Source: Planktosalinus sp963977065
Lineage (GTDB): Bacteria; Bacteroidota; Bacteroidia; Flavobacteriales; Flavobacteriaceae
Direction of reading: 5' to 3'
Assembly (NCBI GenBank): GCA_963977065.1
Contig: CAXBNF010000001.1
Coordinates: 62,001-126,000 of the forward strand
Length of the DNA stretch: 64,000 nucleotides
The position numbers were made by a program, and so were the translations under genes. The notes under the pieces are model-generated. The model searched no databases. It saw only the letters and a program-made list of their open reading frames with translations, and had not been told where the DNA came from. Below are positions 53,948 through 63,638 of the stretch, piece by piece (within the stretch, counting starts at the first letter, position 1; each line of letters begins with the position of its first letter).

Positions 53948-56900
53948 TTATTCTTTTACAAATCGTTTTCTGAAGGTTTGTCCGTCTTCTGTTTTTACTT
54001 CAACAAAATAGACTCCGCTATTTAAGTGAGAAACATTCAGTGTAGTATCAAAAGCTTGTATTGCTACTATTTGTCCTAAAACATTCAACACTTTAAGTTC
54101 TGTGCCGACGGCTTCCTTAAGTTGTAAGTTTAGAACACTTCCTTTTACCGGGTTTGGATAAATAATGAAATCTGATTCTACTCCTGTAAAATTCATGTGT
54201 CCATAATTTTGACTGCCATTTGATGAAACCACAACGGTGTAGTCTTCTACTTCACCCCAGGCAAATATTTCACAAGAGGTTGGGGAAGCATTATACTTCA
54301 TAGAAACACGCATTCTTGTTGGGCCGTCTAATGCAGCCGTGGGAACTGTAAAACTACCACTAACAGAAGTTGCTGTAGTGCGACTTCTGTTATAAACCAA
54401 TTCACCAGGGTCATCAAAACTTCCGTTTTGATTGTAATCAATCCAAACTCTATAGGCTTCTCTATATGTTCTACCAGACCAACCGGGAGTAATCGTTATG
54501 GTATTACTTGTTCCCTTTACCAATGTAGTTGAAATACTGGTAAAATCTGCATATCCTCCATTATTACCAGAGTTATTATTAATACTTCCTAATTGTACTC
54601 GTTGAATCCATTCATCATTTGAATTGTTTCCTTGTGAGGTACAATAGGTTATGGTATTTCCTAAAGTTGTGACCGAAACAACGTTACTTGAAGGAGATTC
54701 ATTCCCGGCAGCATCTCTGGCTCTAACCGAGAAGCTGTAAGTAGTACTAGCAGTTAATCCTGTAACAGTAGCAGAAGTACCAGAAACTGTTCCCAACAAA
54801 TTACTTCCTTGATAAACGTCATAACCTGTAACGCCAACATTGTCTGTTGAGGCATTCCACGATAAGTCTACAGTAGTTTGAGTAACATTAGAAGCTGTTA
54901 GGTTTGTTGGAGCTGTTGGTGCTTGAGTATCTGGTGGAGCTAGTGTTGTGACATTAACCACATTGCTTGAAGGCGACTCATTTCCTGCAGCATCTTTGGC
55001 TATTACAGAAAAGCTGTAAGAAGTACTTGCTGTCAATCCTGTTACATTGGCAGAGGTACCCGCTACAGTTCCTAATAAGGTACTTCCCATATAAACATCA
55101 TAACCCACAACGCCTATATTGTCTGTTGAAGCACTCCAACTTAAATCTACTGTTGTTTGTGTGATGTTTGAAGCTGTAAGATTGGTTGGTGCCGTTGGTG
55201 GCTGTGTATCCGGGCCTTCTGCTACTATATTTACTGTATAGTCTTCGACTTCACCCCAGGTAAAAGTCTCACAAGAAGTAGGAACTCCGTTGTATTTCAT
55301 AGAAACTCTCATTCTTGTAGATCCTTCTAAAGCTCCTGCAGGAATTGTAAATGATCCACTAACAGGACTTGCGGTTGTTGGTGACTGTGACCATACCTGT
55401 TCCCCTGCGTCTGTAAAATCTCCGTCATTATTGTAATCAATCCAAACAGCATAACCTTCTGCATAAACTGTCCCTGTCCAGGTGGGAGTCACAGTAATGG
55501 TATAGGAATCTCCTTTGGTCAAATCAGTTGAAATATTGGTAAAGTCTGAGTAGCCATTTCCTGAACCTGAGGGGTTATTTATTGTGTTGAGTTGTACTCT
55601 GCTAATGTACTCATCACTCACGTTATTACCTTGAGAGTTACAGTATTCAAGCTGAACTTCCTGTGTGGTAAAGTTTGCCGATGCGGAGTAATTTGAGTTA
55701 GTCCCATCAGAACACTTACTTCTCACCTGTGCTTCATAAGATGTGTTTTCAGATAAGCCTGAAAGTGTGGTTGTAGTTCCTGATACTGCTAAAGTTGTCC
55801 AGTTTGTTGTTCCTTGAACACGGTATCTTAAATCGTATGTTGCACCATCAACAGCATTCCAAGATAGAATAGCAGAAGTAGTTCCCACACCTGAAGGAGT
55901 TAATCCTGAAGGTACAGTTGCATTACAAGCAACAGGTTCACTGGAAATTCCGGTGATAATTAAAGAGTAGTTTTGGCTTCCGCCTGAAAGGCTTCCTTTG
56001 TGAGTAACTGTAACTGTGTAAGTTCCAGATGCATTGGCAACATCCACGCGCTCAAATGGGTCGCGAATGTTATCACCATCATTAGCATTGGTATTTACCC
56101 CCGTGAGTCTCCATGGGTAATAAGTATTCCCCCCTTGGGTAACTCTGATATCTAAGTCATTTACAAGTCTTGGAGTCGTGTTATTTGTTGCTGTAGTTGC
56201 AGTGCCTGCAGGGTCTGTCCAAGAGATGGAAGCCATAAGGGCATTCACTCCATCACTGTCAACCTCTATGGAATAAGTCTGACCTGGAAATAATGTTAAC
56301 TCATTTATTAAAGATTCATTTCCATTGTTTGAAATGGCCTCTGCGGCACGTTTTGCATTCATCAATCCCCAACCAAAAATAGCATCGGGGCCAGTCATAC
56401 CTGCATCATCTGCAGTATGCAGTGCCACCCCTTTTAGGGTAGCAGAACGCATATAGTTCCCGTTTACGTTATTGGCGTGTTCTTGTAATAATAATAAGGA
56501 GCCGGCAACATTTGGTGAAGCCATTGAGGTTCCTGAAATGGTATTGTAAGCATTGTCACTGTTTTGATAAGTAGAATAAACTCCTTGACCATTTCCTGTG
56601 ATATCGGGTTTAATTCTGTAATCGTCTGTGGGACCCTGACTGCTGAAAGTACTTATATTAACCGAAATTAAATCGCCGTTACTATTAACGTTTGCATCTT
56701 GCGCACTTGCCACAACCATATTATTTTTTGAAGTTGAATGCCCCGTTAGTTTATCATATTGAGGAAAACTAGAATTTAAAGGGGCAGCGTTATAATTTGT
56801 TGTTCCATCATTTCCGGCAGCAACTACCATCAAATAATAAGGTGCATTATAATGAAGCGCATCCCAGTCTCTGGAATCGGTTATATAAGCACCAAAATAG

Positions 56901-57580
56901 TAGTCAGGAACTAAATCTGAACGAAAGCCATAAGAATGATTGGAAACTAACATACCATTTCCTGCAGCTGATGTGGCTTCAGATAAATCACTGTTCCAGT
57001 CATAGCCAGAAACAAGTGCATGTGGCGCCATTCCTTTTGCATTGGCAACCACTCCGGAAGCCATAATGGTTCCTGTCACGTGAGCTGCGTGAAAATTTAG
57101 AGAAACACTCCCATCTGCCACAGTATATCTGTTTGTGCCACCGGCACCATCATATTCTTGATGAGATGCTCTGGCGTGACCGCCATCCCAAACGTGGGCT
57201 CTCATATTTTGACCCATTAAATTGAGTCCTAATGACCCTCCAGAGTTCAAGTGATTGGTTCTGGTGGAACGAGCCGCATCTACATTAAAAGTCCTGTAAT
57301 AAATTAAACTGCCATCAGAGTCTACACGTTGTAACTCTGCATAGCCACCATCTTCAAGGGTAATAATGGTTTCAATGCCTCTTTGTTGTGCAAATTGAAA
57401 AGCAGATTGCTTTTGTTGCGCGGCTTGGCTTGAAAAAGAACTTTCCAACTGATTTAACTTTTGTAAATCATAACGTGAGGTTATTAATTCCTGTTCTTCC
57501 TTCGTTTGAGAGAAAACAACAGAGTAACTAAGCAGTAAAACAGAAAGGACTATTTTACTCATCGAGACAAAATTTTTCAT
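53948..57580 (-). CDS. Secreted S8 subtilase with FnIII, GEVED and T9SS sorting domain
   Basis: A 1210-residue exported protease. A signal peptide comes first, then the S8 domain with Asp (MRAHVWDGGHARASHQ), His (NFHAAHVTGTIMASG) and Ser (SGTSMASPNVAGSLLL). A prodomain-like segment follows the signal. Next come a P-domain-like region, an FnIII domain, a GEVED domain, two near-identical FnIII domains (each beginning TAPTNLTASN), a second GEVED domain and a C-terminal Por/T9SS sorting domain (DFIIYPNPVKGS ... KRFVKE). It is secreted across the outer membrane by the type IX system. Minor base-level repetition between the paired domains indicates duplication. Confidence 0.94.
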   Translation of the reverse strand: MKNFVSMSKIVLSVLLLSYSVVFSQTKEEQELITSRYDLQKLNQLESSFSSQAAQQKQSAFQFAQQRGIETIITLEDGGYAELQRVDSDGSLIYYRTFNVDAARSTRTNHLNSGGSLGLNLMGQNMRAHVWDGGHARASHQEYDGAGGTNRYTVADGSVSLNFHAAHVTGTIMASGVVANAKGMAPHALVSGYDWNSDLSEATSAAGNGMLVSNHSYGFRSDLVPDYYFGAYITDSRDWDALHYNAPYYLMVVAAGNDGTTNYNAAPLNSSFPQYDKLTGHSTSKNNMVVASAQDANVNSNGDLISVNISTFSSQGPTDDYRIKPDITGNGQGVYSTYQNSDNAYNTISGTSMASPNVAGSLLLLQEHANNVNGNYMRSATLKGVALHTADDAGMTGPDAIFGWGLMNAKRAAEAISNNGNESLINELTLFPGQTYSIEVDSDGVNALMASISWTDPAGTATTATNNTTPRLVNDLDIRVTQGGNTYYPWRLTGVNTNANDGDNIRDPFERVDVANASGTYTVTVTHKGSLSGGSQNYSLIITGISSEPVACNATVPSGLTPSGVGTTSAILSWNAVDGATYDLRYRVQGTTNWTTLAVSGTTTTLSGLSENTSYEAQVRSKCSDGTNSNYSASANFTTQEVQLEYCNSQGNNVSDEYISRVQLNTINNPSGSGNGYSDFTNISTDLTKGDSYTITVTPTWTGTVYAEGYAVWIDYNNDGDFTDAGEQVWSQSPTTASPVSGSFTIPAGALEGSTRMRVSMKYNGVPTSCETFTWGEVEDYTVNIVAEGPDTQPPTAPTNLTASNITQTTVDLSWSASTDNIGVVGYDVYMGSTLLGTVAGTSANVTGLTASTSYSFSVIAKDAAGNESPSSNVVNVTTLAPPDTQAPTAPTNLTASNVTQTTVDLSWNASTDNVGVTGYDVYQGSNLLGTVSGTSATVTGLTASTTYSFSVRARDAAGNESPSSNVVSVTTLGNTITYCTSQGNNSNDEWIQRVQLGSINNNSGNNGGYADFTSISTTLVKGTSNTITITPGWSGRTYREAYRVWIDYNQNGSFDDPGELVYNRSRTTATSVSGSFTVPTAALDGPTRMRVSMKYNASPTSCEIFAWGEVEDYTVVVSSNGSQNYGHMNFTGVESDFIIYPNPVKGSVLNLQLKEAVGTELKVLNVLGQIVAIQAFDTTLNVSHLNSGVYFVEVKTEDGQTFRKRFVKE

Positions 57581-57759
57581 AAAAATAATTGGATTAATTA
57601 AACAATAAAGGGTTTGTTCTTAACTAAAATCTTCTCATACAAGGAAGAATAGACTCTAAAAATATAAAAAACATTGTTTAATTGATAATTTTATCGTTGA
57701 AATACACTTTTTGTTAGTAAGTTTATTAATTATCTCTTAATTCTATGCTTAATTTTTTC

Positions 57760-57791
57760 TTTGAAAAGCATTTTAATTACTAGTATATTTG
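57760..57791 (+). promoter_or_regulatory. Promoter of the ABC ATPase gene (near leaderless)
   Basis: TTTG (57760-57763), 20 bases, then TATATTTG (57784-57791). The ATG follows at 57796, so transcription would start at or within a few bases of the start codon. Confidence 0.65.
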
Positions 57792-57795
57792 GTAA

Positions 57796-59487
57796 ATGAA
57801 TAAGAATTCTCTTTTATCCATCCAAGATTTATCTATTTCCTTTTTTTCAGGAAAAGTGGAAAATGAGGTTGTGAAATCTGTTTCTTTTAGCCTAGATAAA
57901 AATGAAATTTTAGGTATTGTAGGTGAGTCTGGTTCCGGAAAATCAGTAACTACTTTATCTTTAGTGGGTTTACTGCCAAAAAATATTTCTAAAATAAAAA
58001 ATGGGGAAATCATTTTTGAAGAGCAATCACTTCAAAATCTTTCTGAAAAAGACCTTAGAAAACTTAGAGGAAATTCCATTTCTATGATTTTTCAGGAACC
58101 TATGAGTGCTTTAAACCCATCAATGCGTTGTGGCCTTCAAGTTTCAGAAATACTGGTGCAGCACAAATCGCTTTCGCGTAAAGCAGCAAAAAAAGAAACC
58201 CTCTTACTTTTTGAAAAAGTAAAGCTACCAGACCCCAAAGAAATATATAGTAAATACCCCCATCAAATAAGCGGCGGACAAATGCAACGTGTTATGATTG
58301 CTATGGCCATTGCATGCAAACCCAAAATCCTAATCGCCGATGAACCAACAACTGCCCTGGATGTGACTGTTCAAAAGGAAATCATTTTGCTTTTAAAAGA
58401 ATTACAAAAAGAAACAGGAATGAGTATTATTTTTATATCTCACGACTTGACTTTAGTTTCTGAAATTGCTAACAGAATTTTGGTGATGTATCAAGGCGAA
58501 ATTGTAGAACAAGGAACAGTACAGGAAATTTTTATCACCCCAAAACACTCCTACACCAAGGCATTGATACATGCCCGCCCCAGCTTAAAACAAAGACAAG
58601 AGAAGCTGTCAACGATTCAAGATTTTTTGGAAAACAAAGTCAATTCGACATTCATTTCAGAAATACAAAGAGCAGCAAAGCATAAGAAAATATATAGTAC
58701 AGCTCCATTGCTTAAAGTCCAAAACCTCAAAAAGGAATACTATTCCTCAGTTGGTATTTTTAGAAATAAAAAGGTCACCAAGGCTGTTGATGATGTAAGT
58801 TTTGAGATTTATGAAGGCGAAACACTAGGCCTTGTGGGTGAGTCAGGTTGTGGAAAATCTACTTTGGGTAAAGCCTTACTTCAACTCGACAAAGCAACTT
58901 CCGGAAGCATTTATTATAAAGGGAAAAAAATTTCCGCTTTAAGCGAAAGAGACTTTAAAAATTACCGAAAAGAAATCCAAATTATCTTTCAAGATCCTTA
59001 TTCATCACTCAATCCCCGAGTGTTAATTGGGGAATCAATTCTGGAACCTATGAAGGTTCATAAGCTGCATTACAGCGACAAGATGAGAAAGGAAAAAGTC
59101 ATCCAACTTTTAGTTCAGGTTGGGTTAAGTGAAGAATATTATTATCGGTATCCGCATCAACTTTCTGGTGGTCAACGGCAGCGAGTTGGTATAGCCAGAA
59201 CCATTGCTGTAGAACCAAAATTAATAATCTGTGATGAATCTGTTTCTGCGCTAGATATCTCTGTGCAGGCACAGGTTTTAAATCTTTTAAATGGGCTTAA
59301 AGAAAAATATGGATTCAGCTATCTCTTTATTTCGCATGACCTGGCAGTTGTGAAATTTATGGCAGACCAACTTATGGTTATGAATGCCGGTAAAATTGAG
59401 GAAATTGGAGAGGCAGATGAAATTTATGCAAATCCACTAAAGACTTATACTAAAAAACTGATAGAAGCAATTCCTAAGGGAAATTAA
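57796..59487 (+). CDS. Fused dipeptide/oligopeptide ABC transporter ATPase (DppD-DppF-like)
   Basis: A 563-residue protein with two complete nucleotide-binding domains. The first has Walker A GESGSGKS, signature ISGGQMQRVMIA and DEPTTALDVT; the second GESGCGKS, LSGGQRQRVGIA and DESVSALDIS. The first ends with a short conserved insert (PKHSYTKALI) typical of peptide importers. No permease or binding-protein gene is adjacent, so its partners lie elsewhere. Confidence 0.93.
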   Translation: MNKNSLLSIQDLSISFFSGKVENEVVKSVSFSLDKNEILGIVGESGSGKSVTTLSLVGLLPKNISKIKNGEIIFEEQSLQNLSEKDLRKLRGNSISMIFQEPMSALNPSMRCGLQVSEILVQHKSLSRKAAKKETLLLFEKVKLPDPKEIYSKYPHQISGGQMQRVMIAMAIACKPKILIADEPTTALDVTVQKEIILLLKELQKETGMSIIFISHDLTLVSEIANRILVMYQGEIVEQGTVQEIFITPKHSYTKALIHARPSLKQRQEKLSTIQDFLENKVNSTFISEIQRAAKHKKIYSTAPLLKVQNLKKEYYSSVGIFRNKKVTKAVDDVSFEIYEGETLGLVGESGCGKSTLGKALLQLDKATSGSIYYKGKKISALSERDFKNYRKEIQIIFQDPYSSLNPRVLIGESILEPMKVHKLHYSDKMRKEKVIQLLVQVGLSEEYYYRYPHQLSGGQRQRVGIARTIAVEPKLIICDESVSALDISVQAQVLNLLNGLKEKYGFSYLFISHDLAVVKFMADQLMVMNAGKIEEIGEADEIYANPLKTYTKKLIEAIPKGN

Positions 59488-59522
59488 TTTGAAATTTATT
59501 AATGGTTTTTCTGAATTTTAGG

Positions 59523-59562
59523 CATAAAAAAATCCCGCTCTAACCTCACAAAGAGCGGGATT
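59523..59562 (-). terminator. Hairpin with T-run on the minus strand
   Basis: AATCCCGCTC (59531-59540), 12-base loop, GAGCGGGATT (59553-59562), preceded by an A-run on the plus strand. It can stop leftward transcription. It also lies downstream of the ABC gene, without a T-run in that direction. Confidence 0.7.
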
Positions 59563-59908
59563 GACCTTTAAATCTGAAAATGTCAACAGATTCGGGGTTT
59601 ATTTTTAGTTACATCAATAAAAAAACTTTTTTAGAAATGTAGAGCACACTATTAACTAAAATTAAAGTAGGTTTAACTTTTTTGTGCAATACTTGAAAAT
59701 GTTTTTTGACTACTGCCATCTTTTCAACTCTTTTATTTTTTTACTTTTATAACTTACATAGCTTAGGTTAAGTAAGCTGGTTGATTTTGGGACTGCTAAT
59801 ATGCAAACAAAAATCACATATTGACGATTAAAAACATATTTATTCGATAAAATGCACTATATTTTAACATTTAGGCGGTTTTTTACTTACAAATTGGCTT
59901 TTTGAAGC

Positions 59909-59936
59909 AAAAAAAGAACCCTCATACTGAAGGTTC
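59909..59936 (-). terminator. Terminator of the CoA-transferase genes
   Basis: On the minus strand GAACC (59936-59932), an inner TCA/TGA pair, GGTTC (59920-59916), then a T-run. Confidence 0.8.
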
Positions 59937-59967
59937 AATCAAATAAAATAATGTGAAAGAAAAATAT

Positions 59968-60624
59968 TTAGAATTTCATTTCAGGTATAGTACCCTCAAT
60001 TAAAAGTGTGCCCTCTGTTGCCTTTTGAATTTCTTCTACTGTAACTCCGGGTGCGCGCTCCAATAATTTAAACCCTTTATCAGTTATTTCAAGAACAGCC
60101 AGGTCTGTCACCACTTTTTTGACACACTTAACACCTGTTAATGGCAGCGAACACTTTTTAAGTAGTTTGGATTCTCCTGCTCTGTTAGTGTGCATCATAG
60201 CAACAATTATGTTTTCAGCGGAAGCGACTAAATCCATTGCCCCTCCCATACCTTTTACCATTTTACCGGGAATTTTCCAGTTTGCGATATCACCGTTTTC
60301 GTCCACTTCCATAGCTCCCAGTATAGTCAAATCAACGTGTTTACCTCTAATCATAGAGAAACTCATCGCAGAGTCAAAAAAGGAGGCGCCAGGCAATGTT
60401 GTGATGGTTTGTTTTCCGGCATTGATTAAATCAGGATCTTCTTCCCCTTCAAATGGAAAGGGTCCCATTCCCAAAACGCCGTTTTCACTTTGAAATTCAA
60501 CATCAATGTCATCACGCACAAAATTTGCTACCAGCGTAGGGATACCTATACCTAGATTAACATAGTAACCGTCTTTAACTTCTTTAGCGATGCGCTGTGC
60601 GATTTGTTCCTTTGTTAAGCCCAT
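59968..60624 (-). CDS. scoB: 3-oxoacid CoA-transferase subunit B
   Basis: A 218-residue CoA-transferase beta chain. The catalytic Glu is in FQSENGVLGMGPFP, with GYYVNLGIGIPTLVANFV before it and LTGVKCVKKVVTDLAV after. Together with subunit A it moves CoA between succinate and acetoacetate for ketone-body or leucine breakdown. Confidence 0.94.
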   Translation of the reverse strand: MGLTKEQIAQRIAKEVKDGYYVNLGIGIPTLVANFVRDDIDVEFQSENGVLGMGPFPFEGEEDPDLINAGKQTITTLPGASFFDSAMSFSMIRGKHVDLTILGAMEVDENGDIANWKIPGKMVKGMGGAMDLVASAENIIVAMMHTNRAGESKLLKKCSLPLTGVKCVKKVVTDLAVLEITDKGFKLLERAPGVTVEEIQKATEGTLLIEGTIPEMKF

Positions 60625-60626
60625 GA

Positions 60627-61328
60627 TTAATTTCGTTTTCTTACTGTAAGTTGCTCAATTCTCTTTTCATAATTCATTCCCTGAAAAATGTGTTGGACAA
60701 AGATACCTGGAATATGAATTTGGTTGGGGTCGAGTTTGCCGGCGGGAACCAGTTCTTCAACCTCAGCGACTGTCACTTTTGCAGCACCACACATATTGGG
60801 ATTAAAGTTTCTGGCAGTGCCTTTAAAAATTAAATTTCCAGCAGTATCGCCTTTCCAGGCTTTTACAAATGCATAGTCTGCTTCAAAAGCTTTTTCCAGC
60901 ACATACCATTTTCCGTTAAACTCTCTTGTTTCTTTTCCTTCAGCTACTTCAGTGCCATATCCTGCAGGAGTATAAAATGCGGGAAACCCTGCTTGAGCGG
61001 CCTGGCAGCGTTGAGCCAGTGTTCCCTGTGGAATCAATTCTACTTCGAGTTCGCCACTTAGCATTTGTCGTTCAAATTCTGCATTTTCGCCCACATAAGA
61101 AGAAATCATTTTTTTGATTTGCTTTTTGTGAAGCAATAATCCCAGTCCAAAATCATCTACACCGGCATTATTTGATATACAAGTAAGGTTTTTGACACCT
61201 TTTTTCACCAAATGTGCAATCGCGTTTTCCGGTATACCACTTAATCCAAAACCTCCAAACATTAAGGTCATACCATCTTTAACATCTTTACATGCTGCTT
61301 CCACTCCTGAAATTACTTTGTGTATCAT
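60627..61328 (-). CDS. scoA: 3-oxoacid CoA-transferase subunit A
   Basis: A 233-residue alpha chain. DGMTLMFGGFGLSGIPENAI and LVPAGKLDPNQIHIPGIFV are family signatures. Two bases separate it from scoB. Confidence 0.94.
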   Translation of the reverse strand: MIHKVISGVEAACKDVKDGMTLMFGGFGLSGIPENAIAHLVKKGVKNLTCISNNAGVDDFGLGLLLHKKQIKKMISSYVGENAEFERQMLSGELEVELIPQGTLAQRCQAAQAGFPAFYTPAGYGTEVAEGKETREFNGKWYVLEKAFEADYAFVKAWKGDTAGNLIFKGTARNFNPNMCGAAKVTVAEVEELVPAGKLDPNQIHIPGIFVQHIFQGMNYEKRIEQLTVRKRN

Positions 61329-61337
61329 AATCCTATT

Positions 61338-63632
61338 TTAAAAACTAAACTCATCTAAAAGCTCATCCTTCTCTTGGCCTTCTTTCCACTTACTGCAATC
61401 TGTTTCTATTGTAAGGTCACTTGGCTTTTTAAATGCTTCTTTAGAGACCTCAAGGCTCTCGTTTTCATAGCACATCTTCATATAGTATCCCCATATTGGA
61501 AGAGCCATTGTGGCTCCTTGACCGTAAGTGATTGTGGGAAATCTAACAGATCTGTCTTCACCACCCACCCATACTCCTGTAACGAGGTTTGGAACCATGC
61601 CCATAAACCAGCCGTCACTTTGATTTTGTGTTGTTCCGGTTTTTCCGGCTATAGGATTAGTAAAGGCATAAGGGTAGCCAGTCATTACTTTATCGTAAAA
61701 TTCATTTGACCAAGTTCTTCTCAATCGACCACCAGAGCCTCCTTGTGTGACACCTTCCATCAAACTGGTGGTCACATAAGCACTCTCAGCACTAATCACA
61801 TCGCGGGTGTTGGGAACATGTTGAAACAATACTGTTCCGTTTTTGTCTTCAATCCTAAATACCATAACAGGTTCTACATAAACACCTTCATTAGCAAACA
61901 CACTATATGCTGCCACCATTTCAAACATGCTTATATCTGTTGTACCAAGAGCAATTGCTGGTCCGGTAGCCATCTCTGAAGTATCTATGCCTAATTTCTT
62001 AACTAAATCGATTACTGGAGCTGGGCCTGTTTTATCAATTAGATTTGCAGAAACAACATTATGCGACTCTGCCAATGCAACTTTTAGGTTAACCATTCCA
62101 CCATATTTATCACCGGCATTTTTTGGCGTCCAGGGCTTTAAGAGTCCATACTTTCCTTCTTCAATGGTATAGGGTGTATTGGGTAAGGTATCACAAGGTG
62201 ACATATGCAATTGATCAATAGCAGTAGCATACACAAAAGGCTTGAAGGTAGAGCCCACTTGGCGTTTTCCTTGTTTTACCATATCATATTTAAAGTGCTT
62301 GTAGTTGATTCCGCCCACCCAGGCTTTAACTTCTCCGGTTTGTGGATTCATGGACATCATAGAAGCTTGTAAATAAGATTTGTAATATTTTATAGAATCG
62401 ATTGGCTTCATAATGGTATCAATATCCCCTTTCCAGGAAAAGACTTTCATTTCAGTGTCTTTATAAAAAGTATCTTTTACCTCATCATCAGTCATTCCTT
62501 GATCTTTCAAAATGCGCCATCTGTCGCTTCGTCTCATGGAGTTATTCAAAAGGCTTTCTGTTTCTTCAGGTGTGATTCCTCTGAAAGGAGCTGTTTTATT
62601 ATTCAGGTTTTGTTTATCAAACTCTCTTTGAAGATTTACAAGGTGGGCATGTACTGCTTTCTCTGCATACTCTTGCATTTTGGAATCGATTGTTGTGTAA
62701 ATTTTTAAACCATCTCTATAAATATTGTATTTGGTTCCATCTGTTTTGGGGTTTTCATCAATCCATTTTTGAATGGCAGCTCTCACATATTCTCTAAAAT
62801 AAGTCGCTAAACCTTCATCGTGCCCTTCAGGTGTGTAATTTAACCCCAGAGGACGTTGTTGCAATGAGTCTTTCATTTCAGTTGTAAGAAAGTTATTCTT
62901 TTCCATTTGCTTTAAAACAACATTCCTCCTATGATGTACCATTTCCTCTCTTCGTAATGGATTGAAAAGCGACGAGTTTTTTAACATCCCAACAAGCATA
63001 GCTCCTTCTTCTGTATTTAGATCTTTTGGTTCTTTTCCAAAATAGATACGTGAAGCTGACCGTATTCCTACAGCCTGATTTAAAAAGTCATATTTATTGA
63101 GGTACATGGTAAGAATTTCCTCCTTTGTGTACTGGCGTTCCAGACGGGTTGCTATAACCCATTCTTTCATTTTTTGGATAACGGCTTGAAGGAAGTTTTT
63201 TGAACGCACTCCTGTGAAAAGTTGTCTAGATAATTGTTGAGTAATTGTGCTGGCCCCTCCTTTTTTTCCTAAAAATAAAACAGCACGTGCAAAGCCTTTT
63301 GCATCAATTCCTGAATGATTGTAAAAGCGTTCATCTTCTGTGGCAATAAGAGCTTGAATAAGTTGTTCAGGAAGATCTTCATATTGAACCGGGGTTCTAT
63401 TTTCACGGTAAAATTTACCGAGTGTTTGACCATCTGAAGACACGATTTCTGTGGCAAGATTAGTCTCCGGGTTTTCCAGCTCTTCAAATGTGGGCAATGC
63501 TCCAAAAGCACCCCAGGAAGCCAATAAGAACATAAGGGCTATAAGTGTAAGTCCCGCACCTATAGTTAGCCAAAACCATTTGATGTATTTCCAGTTTACC
63601 GAAGTTGATTTTTTTGTTTTTTGCTTTGTCAT
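61338..63632 (-). CDS. Class A penicillin-binding protein (PBP1A)
   Basis: A 764-residue cell-wall enzyme: one membrane span near residues 17-40; glycosyltransferase motif EDERFYNHSGIDAKGFARA; then GASTITQQLSRQLF; transpeptidase SxxK in QVGSTFKPFVYATA, SHN in ALAESHNVVSANL and KTG in IAGKTGTTQNQSDGWF. All catalytic motifs are intact, so it both polymerises and crosslinks peptidoglycan. Confidence 0.95.
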   Translation of the reverse strand: MTKQKTKKSTSVNWKYIKWFWLTIGAGLTLIALMFLLASWGAFGALPTFEELENPETNLATEIVSSDGQTLGKFYRENRTPVQYEDLPEQLIQALIATEDERFYNHSGIDAKGFARAVLFLGKKGGASTITQQLSRQLFTGVRSKNFLQAVIQKMKEWVIATRLERQYTKEEILTMYLNKYDFLNQAVGIRSASRIYFGKEPKDLNTEEGAMLVGMLKNSSLFNPLRREEMVHHRRNVVLKQMEKNNFLTTEMKDSLQQRPLGLNYTPEGHDEGLATYFREYVRAAIQKWIDENPKTDGTKYNIYRDGLKIYTTIDSKMQEYAEKAVHAHLVNLQREFDKQNLNNKTAPFRGITPEETESLLNNSMRRSDRWRILKDQGMTDDEVKDTFYKDTEMKVFSWKGDIDTIMKPIDSIKYYKSYLQASMMSMNPQTGEVKAWVGGINYKHFKYDMVKQGKRQVGSTFKPFVYATAIDQLHMSPCDTLPNTPYTIEEGKYGLLKPWTPKNAGDKYGGMVNLKVALAESHNVVSANLIDKTGPAPVIDLVKKLGIDTSEMATGPAIALGTTDISMFEMVAAYSVFANEGVYVEPVMVFRIEDKNGTVLFQHVPNTRDVISAESAYVTTSLMEGVTQGGSGGRLRRTWSNEFYDKVMTGYPYAFTNPIAGKTGTTQNQSDGWFMGMVPNLVTGVWVGGEDRSVRFPTITYGQGATMALPIWGYYMKMCYENESLEVSKEAFKKPSDLTIETDCSKWKEGQEKDELLDEFSF

Positions 63633-63638
63633 AACTTT

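Larger units (their letters stand above)
59488..59967. other. 480-base gap with two hairpins, otherwise empty
   Basis: No credible reading frame or RNA gene is seen. It contains a 10-base-pair hairpin (59531-59562) and a second terminator (59909-59936). The middle 340 bases are AT-rich and have no structure I can defend. Confidence 0.5.

Noticed and set aside
54660..55200. Tandem DNA repeat in the subtilase
   Set aside because: Explained by two homologous FnIII domains, not a separate element.
59563..59908. Small RNA in the 480-base gap
   Set aside because: No compact fold or promoter pair beyond the two terminators could be supported.
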